This document shows, in pieces, positions 1 through 8,048 of a DNA stretch of 64,000 nt. Position numbers and translations under genes: made by a program. The stretch is from Pontibacter vulgaris (GTDB taxonomy: Bacteria > Bacteroidota > Bacteroidia > Cytophagales > Hymenobacteraceae): positions 372,001 to 436,000 of the forward strand of contig NZ_JAJVDH010000002.1 of assembly GCF_022758145.1 (NCBI RefSeq), in the 5' to 3' direction. The notes under the pieces are model-generated. The model worked only from the letters and a program-made list of their open reading frames with translations. It did not search any database and was not told where the DNA came from. Each line of letters opens with the position of its first letter. Position 1 is the stretch's first letter.

Positions 1-279
1 ATCTTCAAAAACATCTACTTTATCTTCTGCTCCCAAGAATATATCTTCAATATCGAGTTGCTCCAGGCGCAGGCGTACTCCCGGCTCATTTTTGGCAGAT
101 ATGATAGCTACACGGTATCCTTGTCTTATAGCATGCTTAATGGCAAAACCATCTTTAATGTTGAAGGCACGTACCTGTTCGCCATCGGCAAAACTATACA
201 GCAGGCCATCAGTAAGCACACCATCTACATCAAAAATGAAGGTGTTAATGCGGGTAAGATCCGGTTGTGTGATTGGCAT
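1..279 (-). CDS. KdsC-like HAD phosphatase (partial, C-terminus beyond left edge)
   Basis: The N-terminal 93 codons of a HAD-superfamily phosphatase are visible and the gene runs off the left edge. Motif I is FDVDGVLTDG at residues 16-25 (nucleophile D17, acid/base D19), followed by NIKDGFAI near 40-47 and a motif II Ser at 61. This arrangement is typical of 3-deoxy-D-manno-octulosonate 8-phosphate phosphatase, which dephosphorylates KDO-8-P in the cytoplasm during lipopolysaccharide core synthesis. An in-frame stop lies just upstream, so the ATG at 279 is the only reasonable start. A different KdsC-family phosphatase specificity cannot be excluded because the C-terminus is missing. Confidence 0.85.
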   Translation of the reverse strand, partial: MPITQPDLTRINTFIFDVDGVLTDGLLYSFADGEQVRAFNIKDGFAIKHAIRQGYRVAIISAKNEPGVRLRLEQLDIEDIFLGAEDKVDVFED

Positions 280-387
280 AGGAAGTATGGGAAATCGGTA
301 GATGTTTTACTTATGAGATGATAATTAAGTATGGGCAGTATCGTACTGTTGAAGGAGCAAATATAGCCTGGGGTAAGGGTTAAAGAA

Positions 388-414
388 AAAGGTTCTTTAC
401 TGGAAAGAACCTTT
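388..414 (-). terminator. Terminator after iscX
   Basis: An 11-bp perfect stem (388-398 with 404-414) with a 5-nt loop is followed on the minus strand by a T-rich run. It sits 35 bp past the iscX stop and closes the ferredoxin-iscX unit. Confidence 0.75.
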
Positions 415-448
415 AGAAGTATAGTTATACTTGCTGCATCAGCAGGTG

Positions 449-691
449 TTAGTCCTGGTTGTCGCGCCATTCATAAACCCAGGCAGCCTGGATTTGCTCT
501 AAATGGCCTTCATTTGCTTGCTCGCGTGTGCCTTCAAAATTAGGTAACGAAAGCACCCAGTCAAGTAACTCGGTAAAGCGGATGCGGTAAATTTTAGATT
601 CCGTGAAGTCGTCACCAAATTTTTCGTAAAGTGCCATGGCTATATCTTCATGGTCGCCCCAGTTCATTGGTGGCTCATATCCTTTGTTCAT
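449..691 (-). CDS. iscX: IscX-like Fe-S assembly protein
   Basis: An 80-residue acidic protein. It matches the IscX (YfhJ) family in length and pattern: an N-terminal W-x-D region (MNWGDHEDIAMALYEKF), the RFTELLDWVLSLPNF segment, and the C-terminal EGHLEQIQAAWVYEW block. IscX binds iron and the cysteine desulfurase IscS and modulates Fe-S cluster assembly in the cytoplasm. It lies directly downstream of a 2Fe-2S ferredoxin in the same orientation, the order seen at the end of proteobacterial isc operons, but iscS, iscU, iscA, hscB and hscA are not nearby. The family assignment is strong; the pathway role here is inferred. Confidence 0.85.
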   Translation of the reverse strand: MNKGYEPPMNWGDHEDIAMALYEKFGDDFTESKIYRIRFTELLDWVLSLPNFEGTREQANEGHLEQIQAAWVYEWRDNQD

Positions 692-799
692 ATTTTTTCA
701 ATTAACAATTTTATCAGTTAACAATCTGCAGTCAAAAGTAAACAGGTTTATATTTTATTGGCTATTTGATAAGTGTTTACTGTTACCTGTTTACTGTAA
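692..799. other. fdx-iscX spacer with inverted and direct repeats
   Basis: This 108-bp AT-rich spacer holds an inverted repeat GTAAACAGGT (738-747) and ACCTGTTTAC (785-794), plus a tandem GTTTACTGT repeated across the right arm. Two TTAACAAT copies (702 and 718) sit just before the iscX start. The meaning is unknown; it may be an internal processing or regulatory site. Confidence 0.35.
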
Positions 800-1129
800 T
801 TAGTGGCCCAGGAAATCCTGCTCTGGTATAGTTACCACTACGTCTTCGTTGCCTTGTATGACGCACTGGCAGGCAAGGCGCGAGTTAATACGAGGGTCTA
901 CGGCACGGTCGATAAAGTCTTCTTCCTTGTCCGAAATTTCAGGCATATCGTCCATGCCGGCCTCTATGTATACATGGCAGGTGCTGCAGCCGCAAACGCC
1001 GCCACAGTTGTGCTGTAATTTTATATCGTTGTTAAGCGCTACATCCAGCACTGTCTCGCCCTCTACGGCAGGTAGTATCTGGTCTGGTGCGCCATCAGCA
1101 AACTTAAAGGTTATATTTATAACTTTCAT
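800..1129 (-). CDS. fdx: 2Fe-2S ferredoxin, adrenodoxin/ISC type
   Basis: A 109-residue electron-transfer protein. The cluster ligands fit the adrenodoxin pattern: C42-x5-C48-x2-C51 and C87 in RLACQ, with extra cysteines at 46 and 89. ISC-type ferredoxins supply electrons for Fe-S cluster assembly. The start chosen (MKVINITFKF) sits 15 nt after a predicted -7 box; an in-frame ATG further upstream would begin before the promoter and adds a non-conserved tail. The downstream neighbour is iscX, supporting a role in cluster biogenesis rather than general metabolism. Confidence 0.88.
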   Translation of the reverse strand: MKVINITFKFADGAPDQILPAVEGETVLDVALNNDIKLQHNCGGVCGCSTCHVYIEAGMDDMPEISDKEEDFIDRAVDPRINSRLACQCVIQGNEDVVVTIPEQDFLGH

Positions 1130-1150
1130 CTGTTCCTCACATTTAGGCTG

Positions 1151-1182
1151 CAAAGTTATAAAACCCTCTCCCCGAATCAAAA
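1151..1182 (-). promoter_or_regulatory. Bacteroidota-type promoter for fdx-iscX
   Basis: On the minus strand TTTTG (1178-1182) is followed after 19 nt by TAACTTTG (1151-1158), an exact TAnnTTTG -7 box. Transcription would begin around 1144, about 15 nt before the fdx ATG, which supports the short ferredoxin start. Confidence 0.7.
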
Positions 1183-1214
1183 CGCGGTACAATTCTTACG
1201 CTGCTACTTAAGCA

Positions 1215-1988
1215 TTACTGCTGCTGATTTTGTATACTCTGGGTAAGTTGCTGGTATAGTTGCTGGTATTGCGGGTGGTTCTGTAACAGGTGCAGGTGCG
1301 TTTTAATCACGTTTTCGTCGCGCCTTATAGCGGGCCCTGTCTGCACCAGAAATGGGTGCTGGCTGGCAGCTTTTTGTATGGTTTCCTGTATAAGTGGCTG
1401 CAAAAGGGTGGCTGGGAGGTCGGCTTCAAGCAAAATTTCTCTGCTGATGCCCAGCAAATGGTTTGTAAAGTTACAGGCAAATACTGCTGCCAAATGTAAA
1501 TGCTTCCGTTTTTCGGAGGTTACTTCTATTACATGCTGGCTTATACTTTGTGCAAATGCTTTTAGCAGGGTAAGTGTTGATTCATTCTCGGCCTCCAGCA
1601 AAACCGGCACTTGTTTAAAATCAACTGGCTTTCCTTTTGTGAATGTCTGTAGTGGGTAAAATACGCCAATACGGGCATCATTTATACTTTGCAACACCTG
1701 CAATGGTAGCGAGCCTGACGTATGCACTACTATAGTACCTGCGTTTACTTTTACCTGGCTGGCAACAGCAGCCACAGCGGCATCTGGTATGGCAATAATT
1801 ACTATATCGGCTTCAACAGAAGTAAAGTCAGGGGTTGGAATAACCTGTGTGGCTGTAAATTCTTTTGCCAAAGCTTCGGCGGCTTCAACTGTACGGCTGT
1901 ATAATGCCACCACCTGATGGCCCGCCGCTACTGCCGTATGCGCTAAGTGCCAGGCTACGTTACCAGCTCCTATTAGGGCTATTCGCAT
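1215..1988 (-). CDS. Rossmann-fold protein with DUF2520 C-terminal domain
   Basis: About 257 residues. The N-terminus MRIALIGAGNVAWHLA has the GxGxxx nucleotide-binding loop of a NAD(P)-binding Rossmann fold. The middle has VVHTSGSLPLQVLQ and IGVFYPLQTF, and the C-terminal helical half matches the ketopantoate-reductase-like DUF2520 architecture. These proteins look like oxidoreductases related to ProC or 6-phosphogluconate dehydrogenase folds; the substrate is unknown. ATGs at 2000 and 2093 are possible, but the latter would overlap the neighbouring gene and add a non-conserved leader. In related genomes such genes often lie near KdsC-type phosphatases, as here. Confidence 0.78.
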   Translation of the reverse strand: MRIALIGAGNVAWHLAHTAVAAGHQVVALYSRTVEAAEALAKEFTATQVIPTPDFTSVEADIVIIAIPDAAVAAVASQVKVNAGTIVVHTSGSLPLQVLQSINDARIGVFYPLQTFTKGKPVDFKQVPVLLEAENESTLTLLKAFAQSISQHVIEVTSEKRKHLHLAAVFACNFTNHLLGISREILLEADLPATLLQPLIQETIQKAASQHPFLVQTGPAIRRDENVIKTHLHLLQNHPQYQQLYQQLTQSIQNQQQ

Positions 1989-2065
1989 TTTTTTGTGCAT
2001 AAACTTTAAGTACGAAATGGGAGATTTTAGACCAGGAGATCCGTTGGTTTCAGTATCAGGTAAAC

Positions 2066-3205
2066 TTATGCACCATACTTTTCTTGCAGCCACTTTTCAA
2101 CCTCCGGTATCGGAATGCTGAAATCTTCGATTTCATCTCCGCTTGATCCGATAATTGGAGTATAATCGAAGTTAAGGCCTTTACACAATAACATATAACG
2201 GGCCTTCATGATTTTTGCCGGGTGAAACTCCATAACACTGCATTTTTCAGAGAACAACAGGTTTGTCAGACCTGCCCCATGTGGCGATATTATAGCTTCG
2301 GCATCATAAAATGTCTGGATCTGTTGTTTGTAATCCAGGTCTTCTGACCAAACTATTTTAAAACCATACTTTTCTAGGACAGGGTATAATTCAGGCTCAT
2401 TTATGACACGACGAAATCTGGCTTTTGATCTGCTGACATAAATCCGCTGCTTTGGATTGTTTCGTTCTATAGTATAGCTATCCCATATTTTTTCACGAAG
2501 CCAACTGCTTACATCCGGTGGAAGGTATCCGCTAAAAGATGATGTTACAAACGAGGGTAAATAGAAATTGGCTATCCTGATTTTGTGGTGTTTATTAATG
2601 TACTTAATTTTTATGTGGGGATAATCTTTTAACAGGAATTCCAATGTATGCTTTTGGTAAGCATGAGCGCCCTTCCACATGAGCAGGGTAACAGGTTCTT
2701 TTATAGTATTGGCTATAATATAGGCCCGGGGCAAGCTGTCTATAAACCAAAGCGAAATGTTATTGTCAGCCCAGTGGCTGTGTTGTATTGTAGTATAATT
2801 GCCTTCTTTAAAGCGGTGCGGAAGCATTACCGTGAAATCACGAAAGGCCTTTGATCTTGTTAATCTATCTACACTTAACCCCGATTCAACGATCAGCTTC
2901 TGATTTATCATTATTACCCCGGTGTGGCTAAAAAATGTAACATCATTTAGCTTATAAATGGAAAGCTCCTTTTGCCTGTGGCCCAAAGCATAATCTGATT
3001 CGAAATAATTATAGGAAGCCGCGCATGCTTTTAAAAAATCTTTCTCCTGTGCGTTAAAATCCAACTCATACTCTGGGGTTAAGTTTATTTTCTGGCCACG
3101 CCCATGTAAGTATGAATAGTATGGGTAATAATTAATAAGCCTTAACGCTACATAAAAGGCGCTGTTTAATTTGCGCTTAAAGACTCTTATAAAATCAGTT
3201 GCCAT
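2066..3205 (-). CDS. Glycosyltransferase family 61 protein
   Basis: A 379-residue enzyme with the GT61 (DUF563) signature: RIYVSRSKARFRRVINEPEL in the central part and SPHGAGLTNLLF near the C-terminus, where the His-Gly-Ala-Gly loop is characteristic. GT61 enzymes add sugars such as xylose or GlcNAc to glycans; in bacteria they often belong to surface polysaccharide loci. The next gene upstream in the same direction is an FkbM methyltransferase. Both lack the heptamer AAGTATA that is frequent elsewhere in the window, hinting at a separate origin. Acceptor and donor cannot be deduced. Confidence 0.82.
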   Translation of the reverse strand: MATDFIRVFKRKLNSAFYVALRLINYYPYYSYLHGRGQKINLTPEYELDFNAQEKDFLKACAASYNYFESDYALGHRQKELSIYKLNDVTFFSHTGVIMINQKLIVESGLSVDRLTRSKAFRDFTVMLPHRFKEGNYTTIQHSHWADNNISLWFIDSLPRAYIIANTIKEPVTLLMWKGAHAYQKHTLEFLLKDYPHIKIKYINKHHKIRIANFYLPSFVTSSFSGYLPPDVSSWLREKIWDSYTIERNNPKQRIYVSRSKARFRRVINEPELYPVLEKYGFKIVWSEDLDYKQQIQTFYDAEAIISPHGAGLTNLLFSEKCSVMEFHPAKIMKARYMLLCKGLNFDYTPIIGSSGDEIEDFSIPIPEVEKWLQEKYGA

Positions 3206-3283
3206 AGTTTTTTTGTATTCCGCCGCTACTTCTTCTGTTTTGCATTCCTGTAGCCAAAATAAGATTGGCAGCGGAAGTATAAA

Positions 3284-3961
3284 TCAATTTAAAGAACAGG
3301 ATTTAATTTTATAAAAAACAGTGTTGGGCGACTTGCAGTAAAATACATACCCCTTCGAGTTCAGGAATTTATGAATTCCTGTTTCAAATATATTCTCAAC
3401 CTTTGCCTCCAGTATTTCCACCAAAACGATTAGAGGTCTGTACTTATCCCAGTTGTTGGATTGTAATACTTCTAAATCATAGCCCTCCACATCAACAGAA
3501 AGGAATGATATTTCCTGATCAAGAGGTAAATATTTATCTAAAACTACATGAAGCGGAAAAGTATGAACCTCCTTCTTATCAATTATTGGCATATCTCTGC
3601 TTTCAGACATTTGCTTGTCAAATCCATTCAGGGCTGGCTCGGGAAACATATAATAAGTTAAGACTTGCTCTACCTGCGAGATGCCAGCCTCTAAATTAAT
3701 GTCGTTAGGCCTTATCTTATTAAAAGAAGTCATACTATTGGGCATCGCATCTATATTAATGCCGCGCCACCCCTTTTTGTAGAACAGGTAGGTGTTTGAA
3801 AATCGTTTAGGATGATGTGCGCCAACATCGATGTAAAACCCTTGCAGTTTAGACTCAAATATCCGCTCGAGCAGTAGGTCTTCACCTTCCTGTGCGTAGG
3901 AAATTTTAGTATATCTAAAATCCTTTACTTTATAGTATACCCGTTTAAGTTTTGCAAGCAT
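3284..3961 (-). CDS. FkbM family methyltransferase
   Basis: A 225-residue SAM-dependent methyltransferase of the FkbM family. It opens with SYAQEGEDLLLERIF, followed by the SAM-binding GFYIDVGAHHPKRFSN and the later FLSVDVEGYDLEVLQ block, all typical of the family. FkbM-type enzymes O-methylate sugars of surface polysaccharides or small molecules. It is followed 78 bp later by the GT61 gene, so the pair probably acts on the same exported glycan. The gene is visibly more AT-rich than the ccm genes beside it, compatible with lateral acquisition. Confidence 0.85.
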   Translation of the reverse strand: MLAKLKRVYYKVKDFRYTKISYAQEGEDLLLERIFESKLQGFYIDVGAHHPKRFSNTYLFYKKGWRGINIDAMPNSMTSFNKIRPNDINLEAGISQVEQVLTYYMFPEPALNGFDKQMSESRDMPIIDKKEVHTFPLHVVLDKYLPLDQEISFLSVDVEGYDLEVLQSNNWDKYRPLIVLVEILEAKVENIFETGIHKFLNSKGYVFYCKSPNTVFYKIKSCSLN

Positions 3962-4104
3962 GCTGAATCATTGTCGAGTTATCCTGTATTCTAAAGTCGA
4001 TTCTTAATTTAACTATAAGCGTGTTCTGCTTACAAGTATATCTACAAGTAAGTAATAATTAGCTTTTAATAATTTCGATTAGCTAAATTTTAGGCTTTAA
4101 ACAC

Positions 4105-4134
4105 AAAAGGCGGGCTATACATAGCCTGCCTTTT
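4105..4134 (-). terminator. Terminator after ccmF
   Basis: A 13-bp stem (4105-4117 with 4122-4134, one G-T pair) with a 4-nt loop, followed on the minus strand by TTTTGTGTTT. It lies 24 bp past the ccmF stop. Confidence 0.75.
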
Positions 4135-4157
4135 GCAATTGTAGATTAAAACTCAAC

Positions 4158-6731
4158 TTACGCCACTTGTGGTTTCTGTTGCTTTTTTATACTTGTTAAA
4201 TCTTCTGTAGCGGTTTTGCCTTCCTTACTGCGGCGTATTACAGCCATTACGAAGCCAATCGACATAATAATAGTACCGATCCAAAGCACATTTACAAAAG
4301 GTTTTTCCATTGCCTTAAGTATGATGTAATCTTTCTGGGTAGAGTTTACACCAATCTTGAAGCGGTTGTTCTGGGTGTCGATGTTCATGAAGGTAATGCG
4401 CAGGCCAAGGTCTTCGATCTCTTCCGGCACACGGCCCATCATCTGGTCTTTTATCATGAGCACCGGGTGGGCATGGTAATTTTTACGCTCACCCATAATT
4501 TTCATGTCTGCCTGTACGGCCACATCGCCTTTGTTTATCTCAACACCCGGCACTTTTTCAACGCGCTCTATGCCGTTAAAAATAGCTACGTAGTCATTTA
4601 AGATAATTGTATCCCCAGCAGATACTTCATACTCTTTCAGTTCGCTCCATTCTTTTTCCTCGTTAGGGTCCGGAACGGTAGATACGTGGGTGTATAAGTC
4701 TTTTGTAAGGAAGTTCTTAATGTCAGGTGATGCCAGCAGGCCCATGTTCGGGTTTACCTGCGCTCTCGGATAAAGTGTGAAATCTTCTTCTTCGCTCTTG
4801 TATTGTACCTGGTAGTAGGTGTTTTCCGGAGAAACAATATTCAGTGTATCGCCGGTTTTAAAGTATATTTTATCACCTACTTTAATATCGCCACGGGCAA
4901 TAGATTTATACTCGTCTTCTGTAGGGAACAGCAACTCTTTGGTTACATACTCGGGCACGCCTTCTACCTCCAGAAACTGACCATGGTAGCTTACTTTATA
5001 CTTGCCCATATCTACCGGCGTATTGCGCCACAGCAGTACGTTGTCGCGGTTAATCTCATCCGGAAACTCGCGTGAGTATAGTAAGCCGGAGTTGTTTTGC
5101 GAAATAATGTTAGAGTAGCCCGAAGAGAACAAAATACCGATCAGCATAAGGGCTATACCAATGTGAGCTACTGCGCCGCCAGAAAGCGTTACCTTTTTGC
5201 GGATCAGGCCCAGCATGATGCTCAGGTTTGCAAATACTGCAAAAAGGGCAGCTACCAGTAATACGATGTAAACGAAATTGTCAATCTTACCAAGTATGAT
5301 GAACAAGCTTGCAAACAGCAGTGTTAGCATAGCCGGCATCACAATCGCATCTTTCAGGCTGGTTTTGTCTGTTTTGCGCCACCACATAATCTGGCCAACG
5401 CCAGAAAGTATAGCCACAGCCACACCCGCCCAAAGCTGGAATTTTGTGTAGTGTGCAATCTGGTCGGCTGGCAGCGCTGCGTTAGAATCTATACCTATAA
5501 AACCCAGGAAGGAGTTGTAAACCGGGATAGACGTGGTTGCCAGTACCTGGAAACCAGCCAGGCAGAGTACAGATGCACCAATAAATACCCAGAACTCAGC
5601 ACTATAAGTAGAAAGTTCTTTTTCAGTTGTCGGGATCTTTTTCCAGTTATACACCAGCAACGCAATGGAGATAACCATGAAGGCTGCCAGGTAAGTAAAC
5701 AGCTGCCCTGATAGGCCTAAGTCTGTGAAAGAGTGGACTGAGGCATTACCCAATATACCGCTGCGGGTAAGGAAGGTAGCATAAAGTATAAGCAGGAACG
5801 AAGCGATAACAAGTATAAAACTTGCTTTCAGGCCTTGCTTGCTGCGGCGGTAGGCCACCATGGTATGTATAGCGCCAACCAGCACCAGCCACGGAATGTA
5901 AACGGCATTCTCAACAGGGTCCCAGTTCCAGTAGCCACCAAAGTTTAGGGTTTCGTAAGCCCAGTAAGCGCCCATAACTATACCAACGCCCAGTACAACG
6001 GCTGCAAAATGCGACCAAGGCAAAGCAGGTTTTACCCACTCTGTTAATTTTCCTTTCCAGAGGCCGGCAATTGCAAATGCAAACGGTACCAGTGTAGCGG
6101 CAAAGCCAAGGAAAAGGGTAGGAGGGTGAATCACCATCCAGTAATTCTGCAGCAATGGGTTAAGGCCGGTACCATCTTTCGGGATGAAGTTCGGGTCCAT
6201 TTTAAACACCGGTGCATCCGTCATAAAGTCGCGCATCAGTATAAATGGTGAAGATCCGATCTTAAGATCACCCAATACCACACCTAATATCATGGAGGTC
6301 AGGAATATCTGAACAAAAGAGAAAGTGGCCATAACCGGCGCTTCCCATGTCTTGTTCTTTTTGCCGAAACCGATAAGCGCTACGCCAAGCACTACATGCC
6401 AGAAGATCCAAAGTAGGAAAGAACCTTCCTGCCCCTCCCAGAAACAGGAGATCATGTAATGAACCGGCAAGTGGTTAGATGAGTGGCTCCATGCGTAATA
6501 ATACTCGTAGCGGTGCGCGTAAATAATATTGAAAAGGCTGAATACAATCATGAACACTGCGGCGCCGTGTACATAAAAGGCTAACCTGGCCAGCGTGCGC
6601 CAGCTCGTGTCGCCACTGATTTCTACCTTTTGGCGCGAAGCCATAAAATATGCGTAGGAGGCAACAATGGCCGCTACAAAAGCTACGATCACACTACCGT
6701 GGCCTATGTCTCCGATCAGCGTATTTATCAT
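4158..6731 (-). CDS. ccmF: Cytochrome c maturation heme lyase CcmF/CcsA family
   Basis: An 857-residue polytopic inner-membrane protein, longer than the roughly 650 residues usual for CcmF. The tryptophan-rich heme-handling signature is at about 257-282 (YWAYETLNFGGYWNWDPVEN). CFWEGQEGSFLLWIFWH at about 96-112 and NYWMVIHPPTLFLGF at about 196-210 carry the conserved His ligands. A long soluble stretch at roughly 560-790 precedes a last membrane span. CcmF joins heme delivered by CcmE to apocytochrome c CXXCH motifs on the periplasmic side. It is the last gene of the ccm cluster here, 86 bp after ccmE. Confidence 0.9.
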   Translation of the reverse strand: MINTLIGDIGHGSVIVAFVAAIVASYAYFMASRQKVEISGDTSWRTLARLAFYVHGAAVFMIVFSLFNIIYAHRYEYYYAWSHSSNHLPVHYMISCFWEGQEGSFLLWIFWHVVLGVALIGFGKKNKTWEAPVMATFSFVQIFLTSMILGVVLGDLKIGSSPFILMRDFMTDAPVFKMDPNFIPKDGTGLNPLLQNYWMVIHPPTLFLGFAATLVPFAFAIAGLWKGKLTEWVKPALPWSHFAAVVLGVGIVMGAYWAYETLNFGGYWNWDPVENAVYIPWLVLVGAIHTMVAYRRSKQGLKASFILVIASFLLILYATFLTRSGILGNASVHSFTDLGLSGQLFTYLAAFMVISIALLVYNWKKIPTTEKELSTYSAEFWVFIGASVLCLAGFQVLATTSIPVYNSFLGFIGIDSNAALPADQIAHYTKFQLWAGVAVAILSGVGQIMWWRKTDKTSLKDAIVMPAMLTLLFASLFIILGKIDNFVYIVLLVAALFAVFANLSIMLGLIRKKVTLSGGAVAHIGIALMLIGILFSSGYSNIISQNNSGLLYSREFPDEINRDNVLLWRNTPVDMGKYKVSYHGQFLEVEGVPEYVTKELLFPTEDEYKSIARGDIKVGDKIYFKTGDTLNIVSPENTYYQVQYKSEEEDFTLYPRAQVNPNMGLLASPDIKNFLTKDLYTHVSTVPDPNEEKEWSELKEYEVSAGDTIILNDYVAIFNGIERVEKVPGVEINKGDVAVQADMKIMGERKNYHAHPVLMIKDQMMGRVPEEIEDLGLRITFMNIDTQNNRFKIGVNSTQKDYIILKAMEKPFVNVLWIGTIIMSIGFVMAVIRRSKEGKTATEDLTSIKKQQKPQVA

Positions 6732-6817
6732 TTCTTAATACTTAAAAGTTGAATTTTGCAGTTAAAAGCAGCGCAAAGTATAAAGTATAACTTCGACTTT
6801 TAACCGGGCACTATAAA

Positions 6818-7234
6818 TTACATGCTGGCTGTTACTTCTTTTTCCACATACTTGGATGGGCACTTCAACAGGATCTTATCGGCCACGAACACGTTGTTCT
6901 GCATATTGCCGGTAATTACTACTTGCTCTGATCTGTCGAAATCCTGTGGTTTGGGGTTATAGTACACCACGCGCTGCTCAAAGCGGTTTGTGTCTACAAG
7001 GGTGAAGGAAAAGTAATTCGGATCAACGAGTGGGTCGTATTGCATGCCTACAATGTGGCCTTTTGCATCTTTTTTAAGTTTACCCACCACGTGTACTTTG
7101 GTTGTATTGCCATCTTCGGCGCGCTCAATGGCCTCGCCAAAGGAAACATACGTACTGGCATCGCCTGCTGTAGTCATGATAATGCCTATAGCCAATGCGA
7201 TAACAATAATTCCGATGATATGTGACTTTTTCAT
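6818..7234 (-). CDS. ccmE: Heme chaperone CcmE, Cys-type variant
   Basis: A 138-residue protein with one N-terminal membrane anchor (about residues 5-22) and an OB-fold periplasmic domain. CcmE normally holds heme covalently through a His in an HxxxY motif. Here the equivalent place reads LLKCPSKYV, with Cys125 and Tyr129 (CxxxY), and no His aligns. A Cys-type CcmE is known from some sulfate reducers and archaea. The gene sits between an orphan gene and ccmF in the ccm cluster, so its role as heme carrier is well supported while the attachment chemistry probably differs. Confidence 0.88.
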   Translation of the reverse strand: MKKSHIIGIIVIALAIGIIMTTAGDASTYVSFGEAIERAEDGNTTKVHVVGKLKKDAKGHIVGMQYDPLVDPNYFSFTLVDTNRFEQRVVYYNPKPQDFDRSEQVVITGNMQNNVFVADKILLKCPSKYVEKEVTASM

Positions 7235-7357
7235 CTTTAAGTTAAAGTATAAGTACTCTTTTTCTGTTAGCCTAACACCTAACGGATGTTTTTAAATCCA
7301 TCCTGTTTAAAACTATTTATACCAGACAAGAGAGGCACATATCAGCGAAATTATACT

Positions 7358-7681
7358 TTAGATAGTGCTGGTAATAGGCCTGACTCTGGCTTCAATACTG
7401 TTCTTGTCGTCTAATACCTGTTTTGCCTGGTCGATCTCTACAAAAAACTCGTCGCACTCGATAAGTTTATAGGCCCGCAGGTGTCGTTGCGAAATAAACC
7501 ATACTTGGCGGCTGGTATTGCTTAGTATAAAAAAACACTCCGATGTTTCGCTGGCATTATAAACGCCCAATACTTTATAGGCATAGGCCGGGTCAAAATG
7601 TCCATCGTTGATCGGGTGTGGTTTCACATGGTCTAAGGGACTTAGCGAAACAAATAAATTCGGGTTTAGGGTGATGCTCAT
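7358..7681 (-). CDS. Conserved-looking unknown inside the ccm cluster
   Basis: 107 residues with no signal peptide or membrane span and no family I recognise. The sequence has FFILSNTSRQVWFISQRHLR in the middle, which reads like a small beta-rich soluble domain, and ends PITSTI. It lies between ccmD and ccmE in the same direction with 97-123 bp gaps, so it may be co-transcribed with heme-delivery genes or simply be inserted there. Codon use resembles the neighbours. It is a probable real gene because it fills the gap without overlapping anything. Confidence 0.6.
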   Translation of the reverse strand: MSITLNPNLFVSLSPLDHVKPHPINDGHFDPAYAYKVLGVYNASETSECFFILSNTSRQVWFISQRHLRAYKLIECDEFFVEIDQAKQVLDDKNSIEARVRPITSTI

Positions 7682-7778
7682 CGTTATTCTTTAAACATAG
7701 ATGAGCATATTACGCAAACATCAGCCCTTCTGGCTGCCCGTTATAGTTTATTTTCTGCTGTTATTCTAAGCGCTGGTA

Positions 7779-8048
7779 TTATCTGTTCACCAGGTCGTCT
7801 TTCAGCTGCTTTTCCAGTCGGGTTACTTTTCTATCTAAGGCAATCAGGTAAATGATCATCCCGATAAGCACCGTCAGTAACACTACAACTACTACATAAA
7901 TTTTACCGTCCTGGCGCAGGGCATCGGCCATTTCAACATCGGCTCCGGCTGTAGTAGCCACATATTCGGTCTGGGCCTGCGCAACCTGGGCGCCTAACGT
8001 GGCAACAAGTATAAAGCACCACAAGGCCACTATTTTAATGATTTTCAT
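7779..8048 (-). CDS. ccmD: CcmD-like small membrane protein
   Basis: 89 residues. A cleavable-looking signal (residues 1-25, ending AQAQT) is followed by a single transmembrane span at about 51-70 (VVVVVLLTVLIGMIIYLIAL) and a charged tail DRKVTRLEKQLKDDL. This single-span plus basic coiled tail is the pattern of CcmD, which holds CcmE to the CcmABC heme exporter. It overlaps the end of ccmC by 14 bp, indicating tight translational coupling. Primary sequence in this family is poorly conserved, so the name rests largely on position. Confidence 0.75.
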   Translation of the reverse strand: MKIIKIVALWCFILVATLGAQVAQAQTEYVATTAGADVEMADALRQDGKIYVVVVVLLTVLIGMIIYLIALDRKVTRLEKQLKDDLVNR

